A DNA stretch of 64,000 bases from Indolivaga alginatilytica (GCF_003201355.1 NZ_QICL01000009.1:95027-159026), one strand, 5' to 3'; positions 12,918-23,113 are shown, counted from the stretch's first letter. The notes: generated from the sequence alone by a model not told the origin. A program made the numbers and translations.

Positions 12918-15083
12918 TTACAATGCTTTATAGGTTATGGTGTATTCCTTTCCTTTCTGTATTTCGACTTCATAAGTATTGCTGCCTTTCGGATTTATAA
13001 CAGCATCCTTACAGGCAGGTTTCGATTTACTTTTGACAGTTAGTTTACCGATTCCTGTATCCGATTTTACTTTGATCTGCTTTGTATCGCAATAGACATA
13101 AATATCTCCGTTTGGAGTCGGTACTTTTCCTTCGATCCATTTCAGATCAGCCAGATTGGGTTCAATAGTATATGTTTCGTATCCCGGAGAAACAGGTTTT
13201 ACTCCCAAATAGTATTTCCCGAATAAGTATATCGGGCTTGCTCCCCACGCATGGCACAAACTTTTACCAAATGGGCGACCATACATAGCTAAATGCTCCG
13301 CTCCCTTTTCATTCGGATTGTATTTTTCCCAGAAAGAAGTAGCCCCCTCATGGAGCATTCCGCCCCAATAATCACGGATTTCTTTCAGAACATAATTCTG
13401 TTCGCCAAGCATACATAATGCCTCCAGTTCATAAAAACGCATATAAGGAGTGGTGATTTTCAGTGCATCGGGATTCAATAGTACATTATGTTTCACCGCA
13501 TTTGTTTTATCCTGATCCAAGTAGCCGAACAAAACTGCAAACATATTGGTGTATGGTGTTACTTGCTCGCTTTGAACGCCATTCTCCCGATTATGTATAA
13601 ATGCGTTTTCCTTTCCAGACCAGAAAGCAGTAAACAATTTTGATTTCAAGTTATTAGCCAATGACGTATATTTATTGCTGTCTTCCGTATTATCCACCAA
13701 TTTAGCACAGAGAGCCATAGTTTCGAGGCTTCGGCAGAATAGCAATTGTTCGAAACTTACTTCTCCTGTTTTACTCATTTTGAAATCTGCCCAATCGATA
13801 AATACCCAATCGCCCGAAAGACCTTCCATCATTCCGGTCGAATTGGTGCGTGACAGGCAATACTGCATCAGGCTTTGCATACGCGGATAAAACTGTTCGA
13901 TAAAAGTCTTATCTCCTGTATATTGATAATAGTCGTACACACCCATAAACCAATAGAATGTATAGTCCATAATGGTATTCACATGGCTTGTTACAGGATC
14001 TTTCCCTCTCAGATTGAGCATTGTCCTTGTAACAGAAGATGAATCGAAGAACAGGTAATAATTCATCAAATAGCTTTGGTAAGCATCGCCAGACCATACC
14101 CACCTGTCACGCTTGATTCCATCAATGAAAAACTCACGGGAAGTGAGGTGCATCGTATAGGCTGAAATATCCCATATTTTATTTAACAGAGCATCGTTAC
14201 ATCTGAAACTACCTCTGTAATCTAAAGGCAAGTATTCGTATAACATTGATACCGAATCATACGACAGGCTATTGTCTTTTTCAATATAGATATAACGAAA
14301 TGCTTTAGAATCGTTAATAGTTAAGTCCTTCGCATTACTGTTGTCAATAGTTAAGCGATCTAATGTTTCGCAAGATTCTGTTGATAAAGCTTCTTCGGGC
14401 GACTCACCATAGTAGATATTCAGATTACCTTTGCCTTTCAGATTGTGGAATTTTACAAAACCGAAAGTTTCTTTTCCAAAATCGATAAGTGTACCATTGT
14501 TTTTCTTTTCCGATTTTACGGCAGACATAGGTTCGGTTGCCAATTTGAATTTAGATGGTGTATTTTCTGGAGAATCGAAATTCCATGAAGAGGCATTCAG
14601 ATACACAGTTCCCGAAGAAGTATCCGAGGCTTTACCCGATTCGTCAATCCATTCTTTATCCTCGAAAGTGACTTGCCATGTATTGTCTGACTGTACGGTT
14701 TTCCCTTTTACATAAATAGCAGGAACATTTGCTTGATTATGTACTTTTATATTTAAGCTGTGCTTTCCTGCGGGGATCGTAACAGTAGTAGGGTAGCCCG
14801 AAATCATTTTTCCGTCCAATTTTACATTGTAGCGACCTTCTGCATAAATTTGTACTTCTTCGGGTTGAGTTAGGTCTAACTTCTTTGAGAACTCAACTAA
14901 TACATAATGGCTGTCCATTTTCCAGAATGGAGGAAAAAAAGTACCTCTTTCGGTTCTTCTGTTTTGCATTTCGTTGCCCAGCCATATTTCGAAATCTCCC
15001 GGATAATATATCCAAGTAGCTTTTTGGGCATTGATCGATTGTATCGAAAAAGCAATTATAAAAATAAATAATATGTGTCTCAT
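12918..15083 (-). CDS. GH78 alpha-L-rhamnosidase-like enzyme (compact form)
   Basis: This 721-residue secreted protein has a signal peptide (cut near SINAQ), N-terminal beta-sandwich domains (about 25-285), a GH78-type (alpha/alpha)6 barrel (about 290-630) and a C-terminal beta-domain. Recognisable motifs are DGIKRDRWVWSGD (321-333), which replaces the usual DCPxRDExxGW acid loop, ATSFWEKY with probable base E586, and SLCHAWGASP. GH78 enzymes invert alpha-L-rhamnosides. It is shorter than classical members, as is the B. thetaiotaomicron RG-II enzyme BT1001 that acts on chain B rhamnose (from memory). It lies 4 bp after the GH141 gene and 4 bp before GH127, an order also seen in the B. thetaiotaomicron locus. 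Confidence 0.82.
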   Translation of the reverse strand: MRHILFIFIIAFSIQSINAQKATWIYYPGDFEIWLGNEMQNRRTERGTFFPPFWKMDSHYVLVEFSKKLDLTQPEEVQIYAEGRYNVKLDGKMISGYPTTVTIPAGKHSLNIKVHNQANVPAIYVKGKTVQSDNTWQVTFEDKEWIDESGKASDTSSGTVYLNASSWNFDSPENTPSKFKLATEPMSAVKSEKKNNGTLIDFGKETFGFVKFHNLKGKGNLNIYYGESPEEALSTESCETLDRLTIDNSNAKDLTINDSKAFRYIYIEKDNSLSYDSVSMLYEYLPLDYRGSFRCNDALLNKIWDISAYTMHLTSREFFIDGIKRDRWVWSGDAYQSYLMNYYLFFDSSSVTRTMLNLRGKDPVTSHVNTIMDYTFYWFMGVYDYYQYTGDKTFIEQFYPRMQSLMQYCLSRTNSTGMMEGLSGDWVFIDWADFKMSKTGEVSFEQLLFCRSLETMALCAKLVDNTEDSNKYTSLANNLKSKLFTAFWSGKENAFIHNRENGVQSEQVTPYTNMFAVLFGYLDQDKTNAVKHNVLLNPDALKITTPYMRFYELEALCMLGEQNYVLKEIRDYWGGMLHEGATSFWEKYNPNEKGAEHLAMYGRPFGKSLCHAWGASPIYLFGKYYLGVKPVSPGYETYTIEPNLADLKWIEGKVPTPNGDIYVYCDTKQIKVKSDTGIGKLTVKSKSKPACKDAVINPKGSNTYEVEIQKGKEYTITYKAL

Positions 15084-15087
15084 AGAC

Positions 15088-16923
15088 TTATCGGTTTAAT
15101 AAATGTTTGTATTTTACCTGTAATCCGGCTCTTTGCCTGATAGAGTCTGCGACCATCGGCCCGTTGTTTTCCCAGGTATTACCGGGGCCATTGGCATTTT
15201 GCAGAAACTTTTCTGAAGGAGTCCAGTTGTCTTTTACGGTGATGAAAGACGAACCTTCATCCGTATATAAATAGAACCAATGATCGGGATCGTGCACATA
15301 AGAGGGCACATAAATACTATCTACAACGTTCTCGCTGATAGTCGATTTCGATTGTACCGATAAGGTATAAATACCTGCCACATCGTACATATGCTTACCA
15401 TAATGATGGATATAATTGGCATGAACAAGATTGTTTCTCATACTATTGACGGTTTTTGTCCATCCCCATCCGAGATTGATTCCCGAATATGAAACCTCAC
15501 TGATTTCGTTGTGTTCGATGGTGATATCCCGTACAAATCCCGCTGCGATACCTAAACATCCCCAATCTTCGTTGGTAACATCGGTAATCAGATTATTTGC
15601 TATACGTTGATGTGAGCAAAGTAGTCTTTCGTCTTTGGGATCATAAGGTAAATGGCTTTCAAAAGCTTCTTCTGCAAATTCGCCTATTTGCAGACCGTTT
15701 CCGGCTATGTCTCTGAATAGGCAACCTTCAATTGTAGAATATTTAGAACCCGGAAGAATATCCACTCCACAAGAACCAAGCTGTTCGAATCGACAGTCTT
15801 CAACCTCAATATAATTTGTGTTTTTTATTTGAAGTGTAGCAGGAGGGCGACCGATCCATCCTTGATTTTCGATGCCTTTATTGAAATTACCGGGAACTCC
15901 CGGAGGACGCAATTTATAGGCATCGACCAAGTACATACCTGCCTGTAACGGAACGTGTCCTTTTTCGGAAGGTCTTGTCCATGTTGTGTTTTTGAAGGAG
16001 AGTCCTTTAATATAGATATGCTCAACAGGTTTATCCAATGTTCCACAGATATTGATAAGAGTTTCAACAGCAGGAACTATAGCTTCTGCTTTGATCATGT
16101 CTTCGCCTTTTAGGGGGATGTAATATATTTTATTTGAGGTTCTGTCGTGATACCATTCACCCGGTTCATCAAGCAACTCGATAGCATTGGTCAGATAAAA
16201 AGCGGAGTTGAATCCTTCCTTTATCATCGGTTGCGGCCAAGGATGCTCGAACTGAATTCTGGCTTCGGGATTATGAAATTTGATCCCTGCCGAATCGCCC
16301 TGTATCTGGATTGATTTTACACGCAGGTTTGCAATTGCCCACATTTGATGGATAACCAATTCTAGGTTTTCGGACTTCATCACATTTTTTACGGCAGAAG
16401 CAGGAACCCAAAGAATTTCATTTATTTTATCGTTACTGCGGATTCTGTCCATTTTCTCAAAATCCGAAACATTACGTGCACGTGTGGCTTTCTTACCATT
16501 GACCCACAGTTGTCTGAATAGGAGAGGGTTTCCGTTGAACGACGGTACACTGGCAGTCCAATACTTACCTTCTTTTTTCCAATTGGTTATATTTATACCT
16601 CCGCTTAATACTGGTTTTTCACCTTCAACAGCTTGTATAATGGTAGGGCTTTCTTCTGTTCCCGAATCTTCGGGACGGATAAAAACAGGTTCATAAAGGG
16701 AATAAGTACCCCCTGCCATCCAGATATAAAGAGGTTCGTTTTTGTTGATCTTACCCAATCGACGCATATTACGAGCTTCCCTCAAAGCACTATGTAAGGT
16801 TGCTTTAGGGGCAGATTTTGTTCCTTCATTGCTGTCTTTTCCTGTGGGACTGACATAAATATCCGCACCGAAAGATTGGAATGAAGCAAAAATGAAAACT
16901 AAAAAACTAATATATTTAATCAT
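15088..16923 (-). CDS. GH141-type right-handed beta-helix glycosidase (alpha-L-fucosidase-like)
   Basis: This 611-residue protein has a signal peptide ending FGA-D, then the DIYVSPTGKDSNEGT start and repeated beta-helix turns (EVEDCRFEQLGSCGV, IEGCLFRDIAGNGLQ, IEHNEISEVSYSG). The N-terminal tandem (HSALREARNMRR, then MAGGTYSL) is typical of the GH141-like group. GH141 was defined by BT1002, which removes an alpha-L-fucose unit in RG-II chain A. Its place between two GH78 genes and before GH127 matches that organism's gene order. Other beta-helix families, such as pectate-lyase-like proteins and GH28, are less likely because the NTDG/RIK residues of GH28 are absent. Confidence 0.75.
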   Translation of the reverse strand: MIKYISFLVFIFASFQSFGADIYVSPTGKDSNEGTKSAPKATLHSALREARNMRRLGKINKNEPLYIWMAGGTYSLYEPVFIRPEDSGTEESPTIIQAVEGEKPVLSGGINITNWKKEGKYWTASVPSFNGNPLLFRQLWVNGKKATRARNVSDFEKMDRIRSNDKINEILWVPASAVKNVMKSENLELVIHQMWAIANLRVKSIQIQGDSAGIKFHNPEARIQFEHPWPQPMIKEGFNSAFYLTNAIELLDEPGEWYHDRTSNKIYYIPLKGEDMIKAEAIVPAVETLINICGTLDKPVEHIYIKGLSFKNTTWTRPSEKGHVPLQAGMYLVDAYKLRPPGVPGNFNKGIENQGWIGRPPATLQIKNTNYIEVEDCRFEQLGSCGVDILPGSKYSTIEGCLFRDIAGNGLQIGEFAEEAFESHLPYDPKDERLLCSHQRIANNLITDVTNEDWGCLGIAAGFVRDITIEHNEISEVSYSGINLGWGWTKTVNSMRNNLVHANYIHHYGKHMYDVAGIYTLSVQSKSTISENVVDSIYVPSYVHDPDHWFYLYTDEGSSFITVKDNWTPSEKFLQNANGPGNTWENNGPMVADSIRQRAGLQVKYKHLLNR

Positions 16924-16953
16924 AATACAAAGATTAATAGCATATTTCTAATT

Positions 16954-17010
16954 GTAGGGGCAGACCTGTGTGTCTGTCATTTGTGGGTGAACACATAGGT
17001 TCACCCCTAC
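16954..17010. repeat. 57-bp imperfect inverted repeat R2, copy B
   Basis: It begins GTAGGGGCAGACCTGTG and ends GGTTCACCCCTAC. The terminal 7 bases are perfectly complementary (GTAGGGG/CCCCTAC). Internal half-palindromes CAGACCTGTGTGTCTG and GTGAACACATAGGTTCAC also occur. It lies between the triple-fusion gene (stop at 17029) and the GH141 start (16923). It matches copy A at 8041. Confidence 0.75.
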
Positions 17011-17028
17011 ATCACACTATTTGCGACC

Positions 17029-20000
17029 TTATTGAAAAACTGATTTCAGATAATTGGCATTTGCTCCGAAATTTTTCTTCACATTGTGAACATCCGTTGT
17101 ATCACGTGATCGCTCTACAACAAGCCATCCGCTCCATCCCATCTTGTCAAGCGTTTTCTTTACTTCGGGCATATTGATTGCAGGATCGTTTTCGAGCCAA
17201 TCCCCGTCGGTATTACTTGCATGTATTTGGATAATACGGTCTTTTCCTAACGTTTTAAGCTCTTTGATAATATCTCCGTTACGTTTCAGAATACTTGAAA
17301 AATTAACATAACTTCTTATCGACGGAGAACCTATTTCATCGATCAATTTTGCTTCTTTTTTGGCATCCAGAGAAGTTTCGATACCAATAACTACTCCTGC
17401 TTTTTCGGCTTTCCTGGCAACCACTTTCATACGTTCCAAAATAATAGGATATAATTCGGGATTTTTAGCTAAATCGCTTTGATTTCCAAGAGGCAGAAAA
17501 GCCACTCTTACACCTAATACCTGCATGGTTGCGATACATTCGTCGATCAATTGTTCGTAATTATCTCTGTTGGCAAACGATTGTCCGTAAAAGCCCGACA
17601 TGGCTATAGAACTGAATTGTATACCCACTCTGTTGCATTCGGAGATAAATAACTCCTGAAATTGCTTCTCTGTAAGCTTGTTGTCAAAAGATACACGTTT
17701 GCCGAGGCTACCCATATCCAGTTCCAAACCGTCTGCACCTACTTCCTGAGCCAATTGCATAGCACCCACTTTCTGACGTTTCAGCATCATCCAGTCGCAG
17801 ACCGAAACTTTATATCTGTTGTTATTTACAACTTGAATTTCAGAAGTTTCGGCTGCCGATGGCCAAGCCATATTCTCTATCTTTGACAATACCAGCTTGC
17901 TGGGATCTATCTGAATATGTTTTATGGCTTTCCGTCTCCATGTATACACAATATGTACCATGCCGTCTTTACTCTGAATAACAGACGGATAAGAATACTG
18001 GCTGATAGGCGAGTCTTCTAAAATAGAAGTGGCATACCAAGTTTTACCGTCTTCCGAAATAGCTACATTCAAAGGTGTACGAGCTCCTTTTCCATTTTTT
18101 AGAGTGTCGTGGGGCAATACGTGATTGTATACCAATAGTTGACGACCGCCTTGCAAGGTTACCGCATCCGTTCCCGAATTATTATTGGGTAGCATTGTTT
18201 TAGCCATAGGAGTCCATGTTTTTCCATTATCAGACGACCACGATTCGGCAATCGCACGCTCTTTGGTTCGGCAAAGTATCTGTAGTTTTCCATCCTTATG
18301 AGTCAGGATAGACGGTTGTATTGTATGTAACTCTATCCCTTCGTTTATAGGGCCTATTTTATACCATGTTTTACCTAAATCTTTACTGGCTTCGAAATGT
18401 ACTCTCCATACACCGCCTTCGGTACTCGATGGGCTGAGAAGTGTTCCGTTTTTCAATAAAACAGGTTTGTTCTTCACTGGGCCTAAAAATCCATCGGGTA
18501 AGTCAATCGGTTTCGACCATCTTTTACCGCCATCCTGAGAGGTTATGAGTTTGCCAACCCATCCTGCAACATTGGGACCTACTTTGTAGTATAGCTGTAA
18601 TTCACCGTTGGGTACTTGAAACAATACGGGATTCCAACAGGCATATCGCAAAGTATCGTTTACAATGCCGTTGGCTACGTTCTGAGGTTCTGTCCATTGC
18701 CCGTTGATTAAATGGCTCGTCCAGATACAAACATCGGGATTTCGTTCTTTAGTGCCGCCAAACCAAGAGGCTATCAATTGCCCTTCTTTCGTCTCGGCAA
18801 TAGTAGCCGCGTGACTTTCGGGGTAGGGGGCAGTCTTGTTTATAAATTGATCGACTATGATTCCTTCCCTCCAGCGATTAAACGATTGTCCGTATTTGCA
18901 GGTGAAAACATACTCTCCCGATCCTATTTCGAGGTTGATTCTGCCTTTTTCTTCCCTAACATATTTAAGCCCTTCGACTTTGGTTATCGGTTGCCCGTTT
19001 TCTGTAATATCATCTCCGGAGGCGGCAGGCAATAAAATATTGGCACGGGTATTTGCCGGAATCGTAATTTTCCAGGTAAAAATACCTTTATCCAGATTCC
19101 ATTCACTTTTTGCCAATCCGTATAAGGTCTGATGAGAAGCTTTTGCATACGTCAGATCTTCGGTCGGATTGGGCATCATCCACAGATTCTTAAATCCGGG
19201 ATAGTTAGGGTGGGGTTTGATACCTGCCACATCCTGATACATCCATGTGATGAGATCTCCCAATAACATGACATGATTGTGAGAATTCATTTGGGGACTG
19301 GCTGTATCGCCGTTCCAAAGTTCCCAGATGGTTGTAGCTCCTTTTTCAGCCATATATCCCCAACTCGGATAGTCTTTTTGTGAAGCAATGGTGTAAGCGA
19401 CATCCGCACAACCTCTTTTCGTCAGTTCACGCATAAGCCACTGTGTGCCGATAACTCCTGTGCCGATGTGCATTTTATCTTTTATGACAATTTTATCGAG
19501 CATATTTTGGAATACAATACCTTCGTTTTGCTTATCTACCATATTGAATGCCAGAGGCAACAAATTAGCGGTAACTGTATAGTTGCCGTATTGCCCTGTC
19601 TTGTGATCATAAAATTTAGTATTGAATGCCATTCTTACATTTTCAGCCAAATCTGCATAAGGTTGAATATCCGCACTGTTATTGCTTATTTTTGCAAATT
19701 TCTGCATGAATAACAATATCTTATAGAAATAAGCAGTGGCAATAAGCTGACCATCGGTTATTCGGGCAGGGTCTTGCGACTTAATCATTTCTTTAGCTTC
19801 GGGAGGAACGCACCAATCACCGTATTTATCCTTCGTCATGATGTAATCTTTGGTCATGTATTTGTCAGTCATATACGAAAGCCATTTTTTCATAGACGGA
19901 TAATGCTCAACGATAGGCTGGGAGTTTCCAAACTGATTATATAGCATATCGGCAATAAACATATATGTACCCGGCCATGTCATATTATCGCTGTAATAAG

Positions 20001-21639
20001 TCATATAAAAAGGAGGCACTATATCCGACAGTTGACCGTTATCGAGTTGAGAATCCTGTATATCTTTCAGCCATTTGGTATAGATTTTTTCGTTTCCGAA
20101 AATGTAACTTTCGCCCAAAGAGCCTGTTGTACGGTCGCCTAACCACGGCTGTCTTTCGTCTCTTTGCGGACAATCGAGGGGTATTCCTTTGTAATTTCCA
20201 CGAATAGCCCAATAAGCATTCTTATAGACCCTATTCAGTATATCATTGGATGATTCGAAGTGACCTGTTGTTTCTATGCCATCATAAACTACCTGTCCTA
20301 GAAAGTTTTCGATAACAGGTTTTTCGGAATACCCTGAGATTTCCATATAACGGAAGCCATGGTGCATAAACGATGGTTCCCACGACTCTAAAGCATCGCC
20401 TCTCATTGTGTAGATGTCGGTTTGCTTGGCACTTCTCAGATTGGCTGTAAATAAATGTCCATCAGCTTTTAGGGTCTCAGCAAATCGCATGGATATTTTA
20501 GCTCCTTTTTTGCCTTTTAGGTTCTGAATCTTCACCCAGCCTGTCATATTTTGCCCCATATCTACAATGAAAGTATCAGCTTTAAGATGAGTAATAGAAA
20601 CGGGCTTGAGCGATTCATGTATCTTCATATTCTCGCTCATCTGAGCCGATAGTTTACCTTCGGGAGCTTTTATTAATTCAACCGCTTGCCATTTTTTATC
20701 GTTGAATCCGATTTCGTTCCATTTTCCCAGTTCTTTGGTAGCATCGTATTCTTCGCCGTCAAAATCATTATTCGAACGGACAGGGCCATCGGTTGTAATT
20801 TTCCATGAACCATCACTTACTATAATTTCTTTTGTACCGTCGGTGTACTCTATTTCGACTTGGCAAAGTAGTTTAGGGTATCCGAATGTTTTAATCTTAT
20901 GCGGTTTGAAATTCTGACGCATATTGTAAAAACGTCCGTTTCCTAAAACGACTCCGATGGCATTTTTACCGTTTTTGATCTCTTTGGTAACATCGAACGT
21001 GTTATAAAGTACAGTCTTTGTATAATCGGTAGCCACAGGTGCTAATACCTGATCGCCTATTTTATTACCATTGATATAAAGCTCATATACTCCTAATCCT
21101 GAGATATATGCTTTAGCTGACTTAATGCTTTTATTGCTGTTAAATTCTTTTCTCAAATAGCGAGCTGAAAGTCTAGCCCACTGTGTTTCACTATCCCAAG
21201 GGAATACTTTATCTAATCCTATCCATTGAGCAGACCAATCTTTATCAGATAAGAGCCCGATACTGAATTTTGCGGGTTTGCTCCATTCCGAGTCGCCTTT
21301 GTTGGTAGATACTTTTACTTTCCAATACACATCGGTGCGGCTTTTTAACGGAGTGCCCCCGTAATTTATAAAAATAGATTGGCTATCGGTTACTTTTCCC
21401 GAATCCCAAATATCTGCTTCGTTTTTAGCTAGCTTATCAGCTGATGAAGCCATCAGTATCTGATAGGTAGTTTGACTGAGATTCCGCTCTTTGGCGAGAA
21501 TTATCCAACTCAACCGAGGTTGAGAAGTAGCAATTCCTTCTGGATTGGTAAGCATTTCACATCTAAGCCTGTCTACTTCGATACTAAATGCACTTGATAA
21601 GTAAAATACCGATAATAGTATTAATATTATTCTTTTCAT
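17029..21639 (-). CDS. Three-domain fusion: GH78 rhamnosidase + sialidase-like propeller + xylose-isomerase-like TIM barrel
   Basis: This 1536-residue protein has one signal peptide (1-19). Residues about 20-915 are a complete GH78 alpha-L-rhamnosidase, with the acid loop DCPQRDERQPWLGD at 489-502 and probable base E773 in TTIWELWNGD. Residues about 925-1260 are a sialidase-like six-bladed propeller with Asp-box turns (SQDGGKRW, SKDLGKTW, SSDNGKTW, SEDGKTW). Residues about 1275-1536 are a sugar-isomerase/epimerase-like (AP endonuclease 2) TIM barrel with acidic and histidine positions in DGLELDMG, GIETSLD, QIHASN and VVERSRD. No stop or frame break is visible across the joins. RG-II chain C is rhamnose-Kdo, and Kdo is sialic-acid-like, so a rhamnosidase joined to a sialidase-like domain is suggestive (inference). 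The third domain's role is unknown. The start is 1 bp after the GH140 stop. Confidence 0.8.
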   Translation of the reverse strand: MKRIILILLSVFYLSSAFSIEVDRLRCEMLTNPEGIATSQPRLSWIILAKERNLSQTTYQILMASSADKLAKNEADIWDSGKVTDSQSIFINYGGTPLKSRTDVYWKVKVSTNKGDSEWSKPAKFSIGLLSDKDWSAQWIGLDKVFPWDSETQWARLSARYLRKEFNSNKSIKSAKAYISGLGVYELYINGNKIGDQVLAPVATDYTKTVLYNTFDVTKEIKNGKNAIGVVLGNGRFYNMRQNFKPHKIKTFGYPKLLCQVEIEYTDGTKEIIVSDGSWKITTDGPVRSNNDFDGEEYDATKELGKWNEIGFNDKKWQAVELIKAPEGKLSAQMSENMKIHESLKPVSITHLKADTFIVDMGQNMTGWVKIQNLKGKKGAKISMRFAETLKADGHLFTANLRSAKQTDIYTMRGDALESWEPSFMHHGFRYMEISGYSEKPVIENFLGQVVYDGIETTGHFESSNDILNRVYKNAYWAIRGNYKGIPLDCPQRDERQPWLGDRTTGSLGESYIFGNEKIYTKWLKDIQDSQLDNGQLSDIVPPFYMTYYSDNMTWPGTYMFIADMLYNQFGNSQPIVEHYPSMKKWLSYMTDKYMTKDYIMTKDKYGDWCVPPEAKEMIKSQDPARITDGQLIATAYFYKILLFMQKFAKISNNSADIQPYADLAENVRMAFNTKFYDHKTGQYGNYTVTANLLPLAFNMVDKQNEGIVFQNMLDKIVIKDKMHIGTGVIGTQWLMRELTKRGCADVAYTIASQKDYPSWGYMAEKGATTIWELWNGDTASPQMNSHNHVMLLGDLITWMYQDVAGIKPHPNYPGFKNLWMMPNPTEDLTYAKASHQTLYGLAKSEWNLDKGIFTWKITIPANTRANILLPAASGDDITENGQPITKVEGLKYVREEKGRINLEIGSGEYVFTCKYGQSFNRWREGIIVDQFINKTAPYPESHAATIAETKEGQLIASWFGGTKERNPDVCIWTSHLINGQWTEPQNVANGIVNDTLRYACWNPVLFQVPNGELQLYYKVGPNVAGWVGKLITSQDGGKRWSKPIDLPDGFLGPVKNKPVLLKNGTLLSPSSTEGGVWRVHFEASKDLGKTWYKIGPINEGIELHTIQPSILTHKDGKLQILCRTKERAIAESWSSDNGKTWTPMAKTMLPNNNSGTDAVTLQGGRQLLVYNHVLPHDTLKNGKGARTPLNVAISEDGKTWYATSILEDSPISQYSYPSVIQSKDGMVHIVYTWRRKAIKHIQIDPSKLVLSKIENMAWPSAAETSEIQVVNNNRYKVSVCDWMMLKRQKVGAMQLAQEVGADGLELDMGSLGKRVSFDNKLTEKQFQELFISECNRVGIQFSSIAMSGFYGQSFANRDNYEQLIDECIATMQVLGVRVAFLPLGNQSDLAKNPELYPIILERMKVVARKAEKAGVVIGIETSLDAKKEAKLIDEIGSPSIRSYVNFSSILKRNGDIIKELKTLGKDRIIQIHASNTDGDWLENDPAINMPEVKKTLDKMGWSGWLVVERSRDTTDVHNVKKNFGANANYLKSVFQ

Positions 21640-21640
21640 A

Positions 21641-23086
21641 TCAATTCTTATTATCTATTAAATTACCTTCTACGTAAGATTTTGATGCATCTGTAACTAT
21701 TAATACCCAGTCATTTCCGGCACCATACCCCGAGTCATTGATGAATGTCTGTTTTCCATTTTCAAACTCAGCAATAAATTCTGTTTTTCCATTTCTAGGA
21801 TTAAACCACCACGCTTTCTTCTTATTTCCGGATATTTTAGTTAAATCAATCTCTGTCAATCTGTTTGTGTAATTATATACCAGGATATAATCTTTTCCAC
21901 GTGTGGCAATTACTCGCTCGTATTGTACTCCATTTACATTAGTTATTACCGATTGATCAGGAATGCGTTCGAAAAAAGGAAATGCCAAGAACAACTTTTT
22001 TAAATATTTCATTTGTTGACAACCCGGATCGTGAAGGGCTTCCCACCAAGGTTTCTTTGCTCCAAATGAAGCTTGATAACTGGGGCGAAGCATTTGCATT
22101 GTAGAATTATGCCCGTATGTGTGACCGAACGATCCTGCAAATACCGACCAGTAAGCGTATCGGCGTACATCTTCAGCTTGCCAGTAACGTTCATCAAAAT
22201 CATGTAAACCATGAGGAATATCTTCATAAGAAGGCTCTCCATCGATTACAGGCTTTAGTGGGTTTTCGGCTAAACTACGTTCTACAAAACGCCAGTTATC
22301 TTCTTCTGTATTTTCCTCTATCGGATAATCTCCGTCACCGAAACGTTGCCCATAGCGACGATGACCCGATTGAAACATATTGAAATCAAGCCAAGGTTCA
22401 TTATTAAACCAAGTGGTAGATATTGTACGTCCGCGAGGATGAAAAGTCATTAAATGGTCTGGATCAATGGCTCTTATTGTTTTAGCTAATGTTTGCCATA
22501 CTTCGGGTTGAACATCCCCACGGATATCTCCACCGATAAGCCACACAATATTGGGGTATTTTTTATATCGTTCGGCTAAAAATTTACCGTATATCTTAGC
22601 ATTTTCTATGGATAACTGTTTTTGTTGGACAACACTTCCCCACACACAAACGATACCTATATATATACCTTTGGCTTTGGCTTTCTCAACTATATAGTCG
22701 ACATGTTGCCAATAGTTGTATTCTCCTTTTTTGTCTGTATTTTCGAAGGTGAACCCGTCAGGCAGTGCCCAATCTCCGTAGGCATTCATTGCAGAAAAGG
22801 TATGCAGGGTCGATATCTGAACAACATTATAGCCGTTCTTTTGGGTTTCGTTCATAAAGAAGTCTACTTCATCCCGATTGGAGCGTGAAGGTAATAGCCA
22901 TGCCGTTTCTCCCAGCCAGAAAAACGGTTTTCCGTTTTCGTGTTGAAGGAAACGTTTATTGTCGCTGACTTTTAGCTTCCCATTCTCCCAAGGTATGTCG
23001 ATTTTGCTTTTCTTCTCTTGTGCATGGATAGAACCCAGTCCTAAAAATGCTAAGGCGGCTATAAGTATAACTTTGTATGTCTTCAT
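21641..23086 (-). CDS. GH140 apiosidase (DUF4038)
   Basis: This 481-residue protein has a signal peptide cut after SIHA. A TIM barrel of the DUF4038 type follows (FFWLGETAWLLP, GYNVVQIS), with a short C-terminal beta-domain (about 395-481, KKAWWFNPRNGKTE). GH140 was founded on BT1012, which releases side chains by cleaving the D-apiose to galacturonic acid backbone link of RG-II. The catalytic pair I recall for that enzyme, D187 and E284, falls on D187 in IGGDIRGD and E284 in IDGEPSYE here, without any offset. This is one of the strongest single indicators that the locus targets RG-II. It is 27 bp after the GH95 gene. Confidence 0.9.
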   Translation of the reverse strand: MKTYKVILIAALAFLGLGSIHAQEKKSKIDIPWENGKLKVSDNKRFLQHENGKPFFWLGETAWLLPSRSNRDEVDFFMNETQKNGYNVVQISTLHTFSAMNAYGDWALPDGFTFENTDKKGEYNYWQHVDYIVEKAKAKGIYIGIVCVWGSVVQQKQLSIENAKIYGKFLAERYKKYPNIVWLIGGDIRGDVQPEVWQTLAKTIRAIDPDHLMTFHPRGRTISTTWFNNEPWLDFNMFQSGHRRYGQRFGDGDYPIEENTEEDNWRFVERSLAENPLKPVIDGEPSYEDIPHGLHDFDERYWQAEDVRRYAYWSVFAGSFGHTYGHNSTMQMLRPSYQASFGAKKPWWEALHDPGCQQMKYLKKLFLAFPFFERIPDQSVITNVNGVQYERVIATRGKDYILVYNYTNRLTEIDLTKISGNKKKAWWFNPRNGKTEFIAEFENGKQTFINDSGYGAGNDWVLIVTDASKSYVEGNLIDNKN

Positions 23087-23113
23087 GTTTTCTATAATTT
23101 GAGGTCTATTGTC

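Noticed and set aside
13909..14103. Minus-strand and other short frames inside large genes as additional genes
   Set aside because: They lie in alternative frames of complete glycosidase genes, have no recognisable domains or start signals, and are expected by chance in A+T-rich coding DNA.
8041..17010. R2 hairpin units as a CRISPR-like array
   Set aside because: The copies are kilobases apart, each palindromic, and without regular spacers or cas genes.
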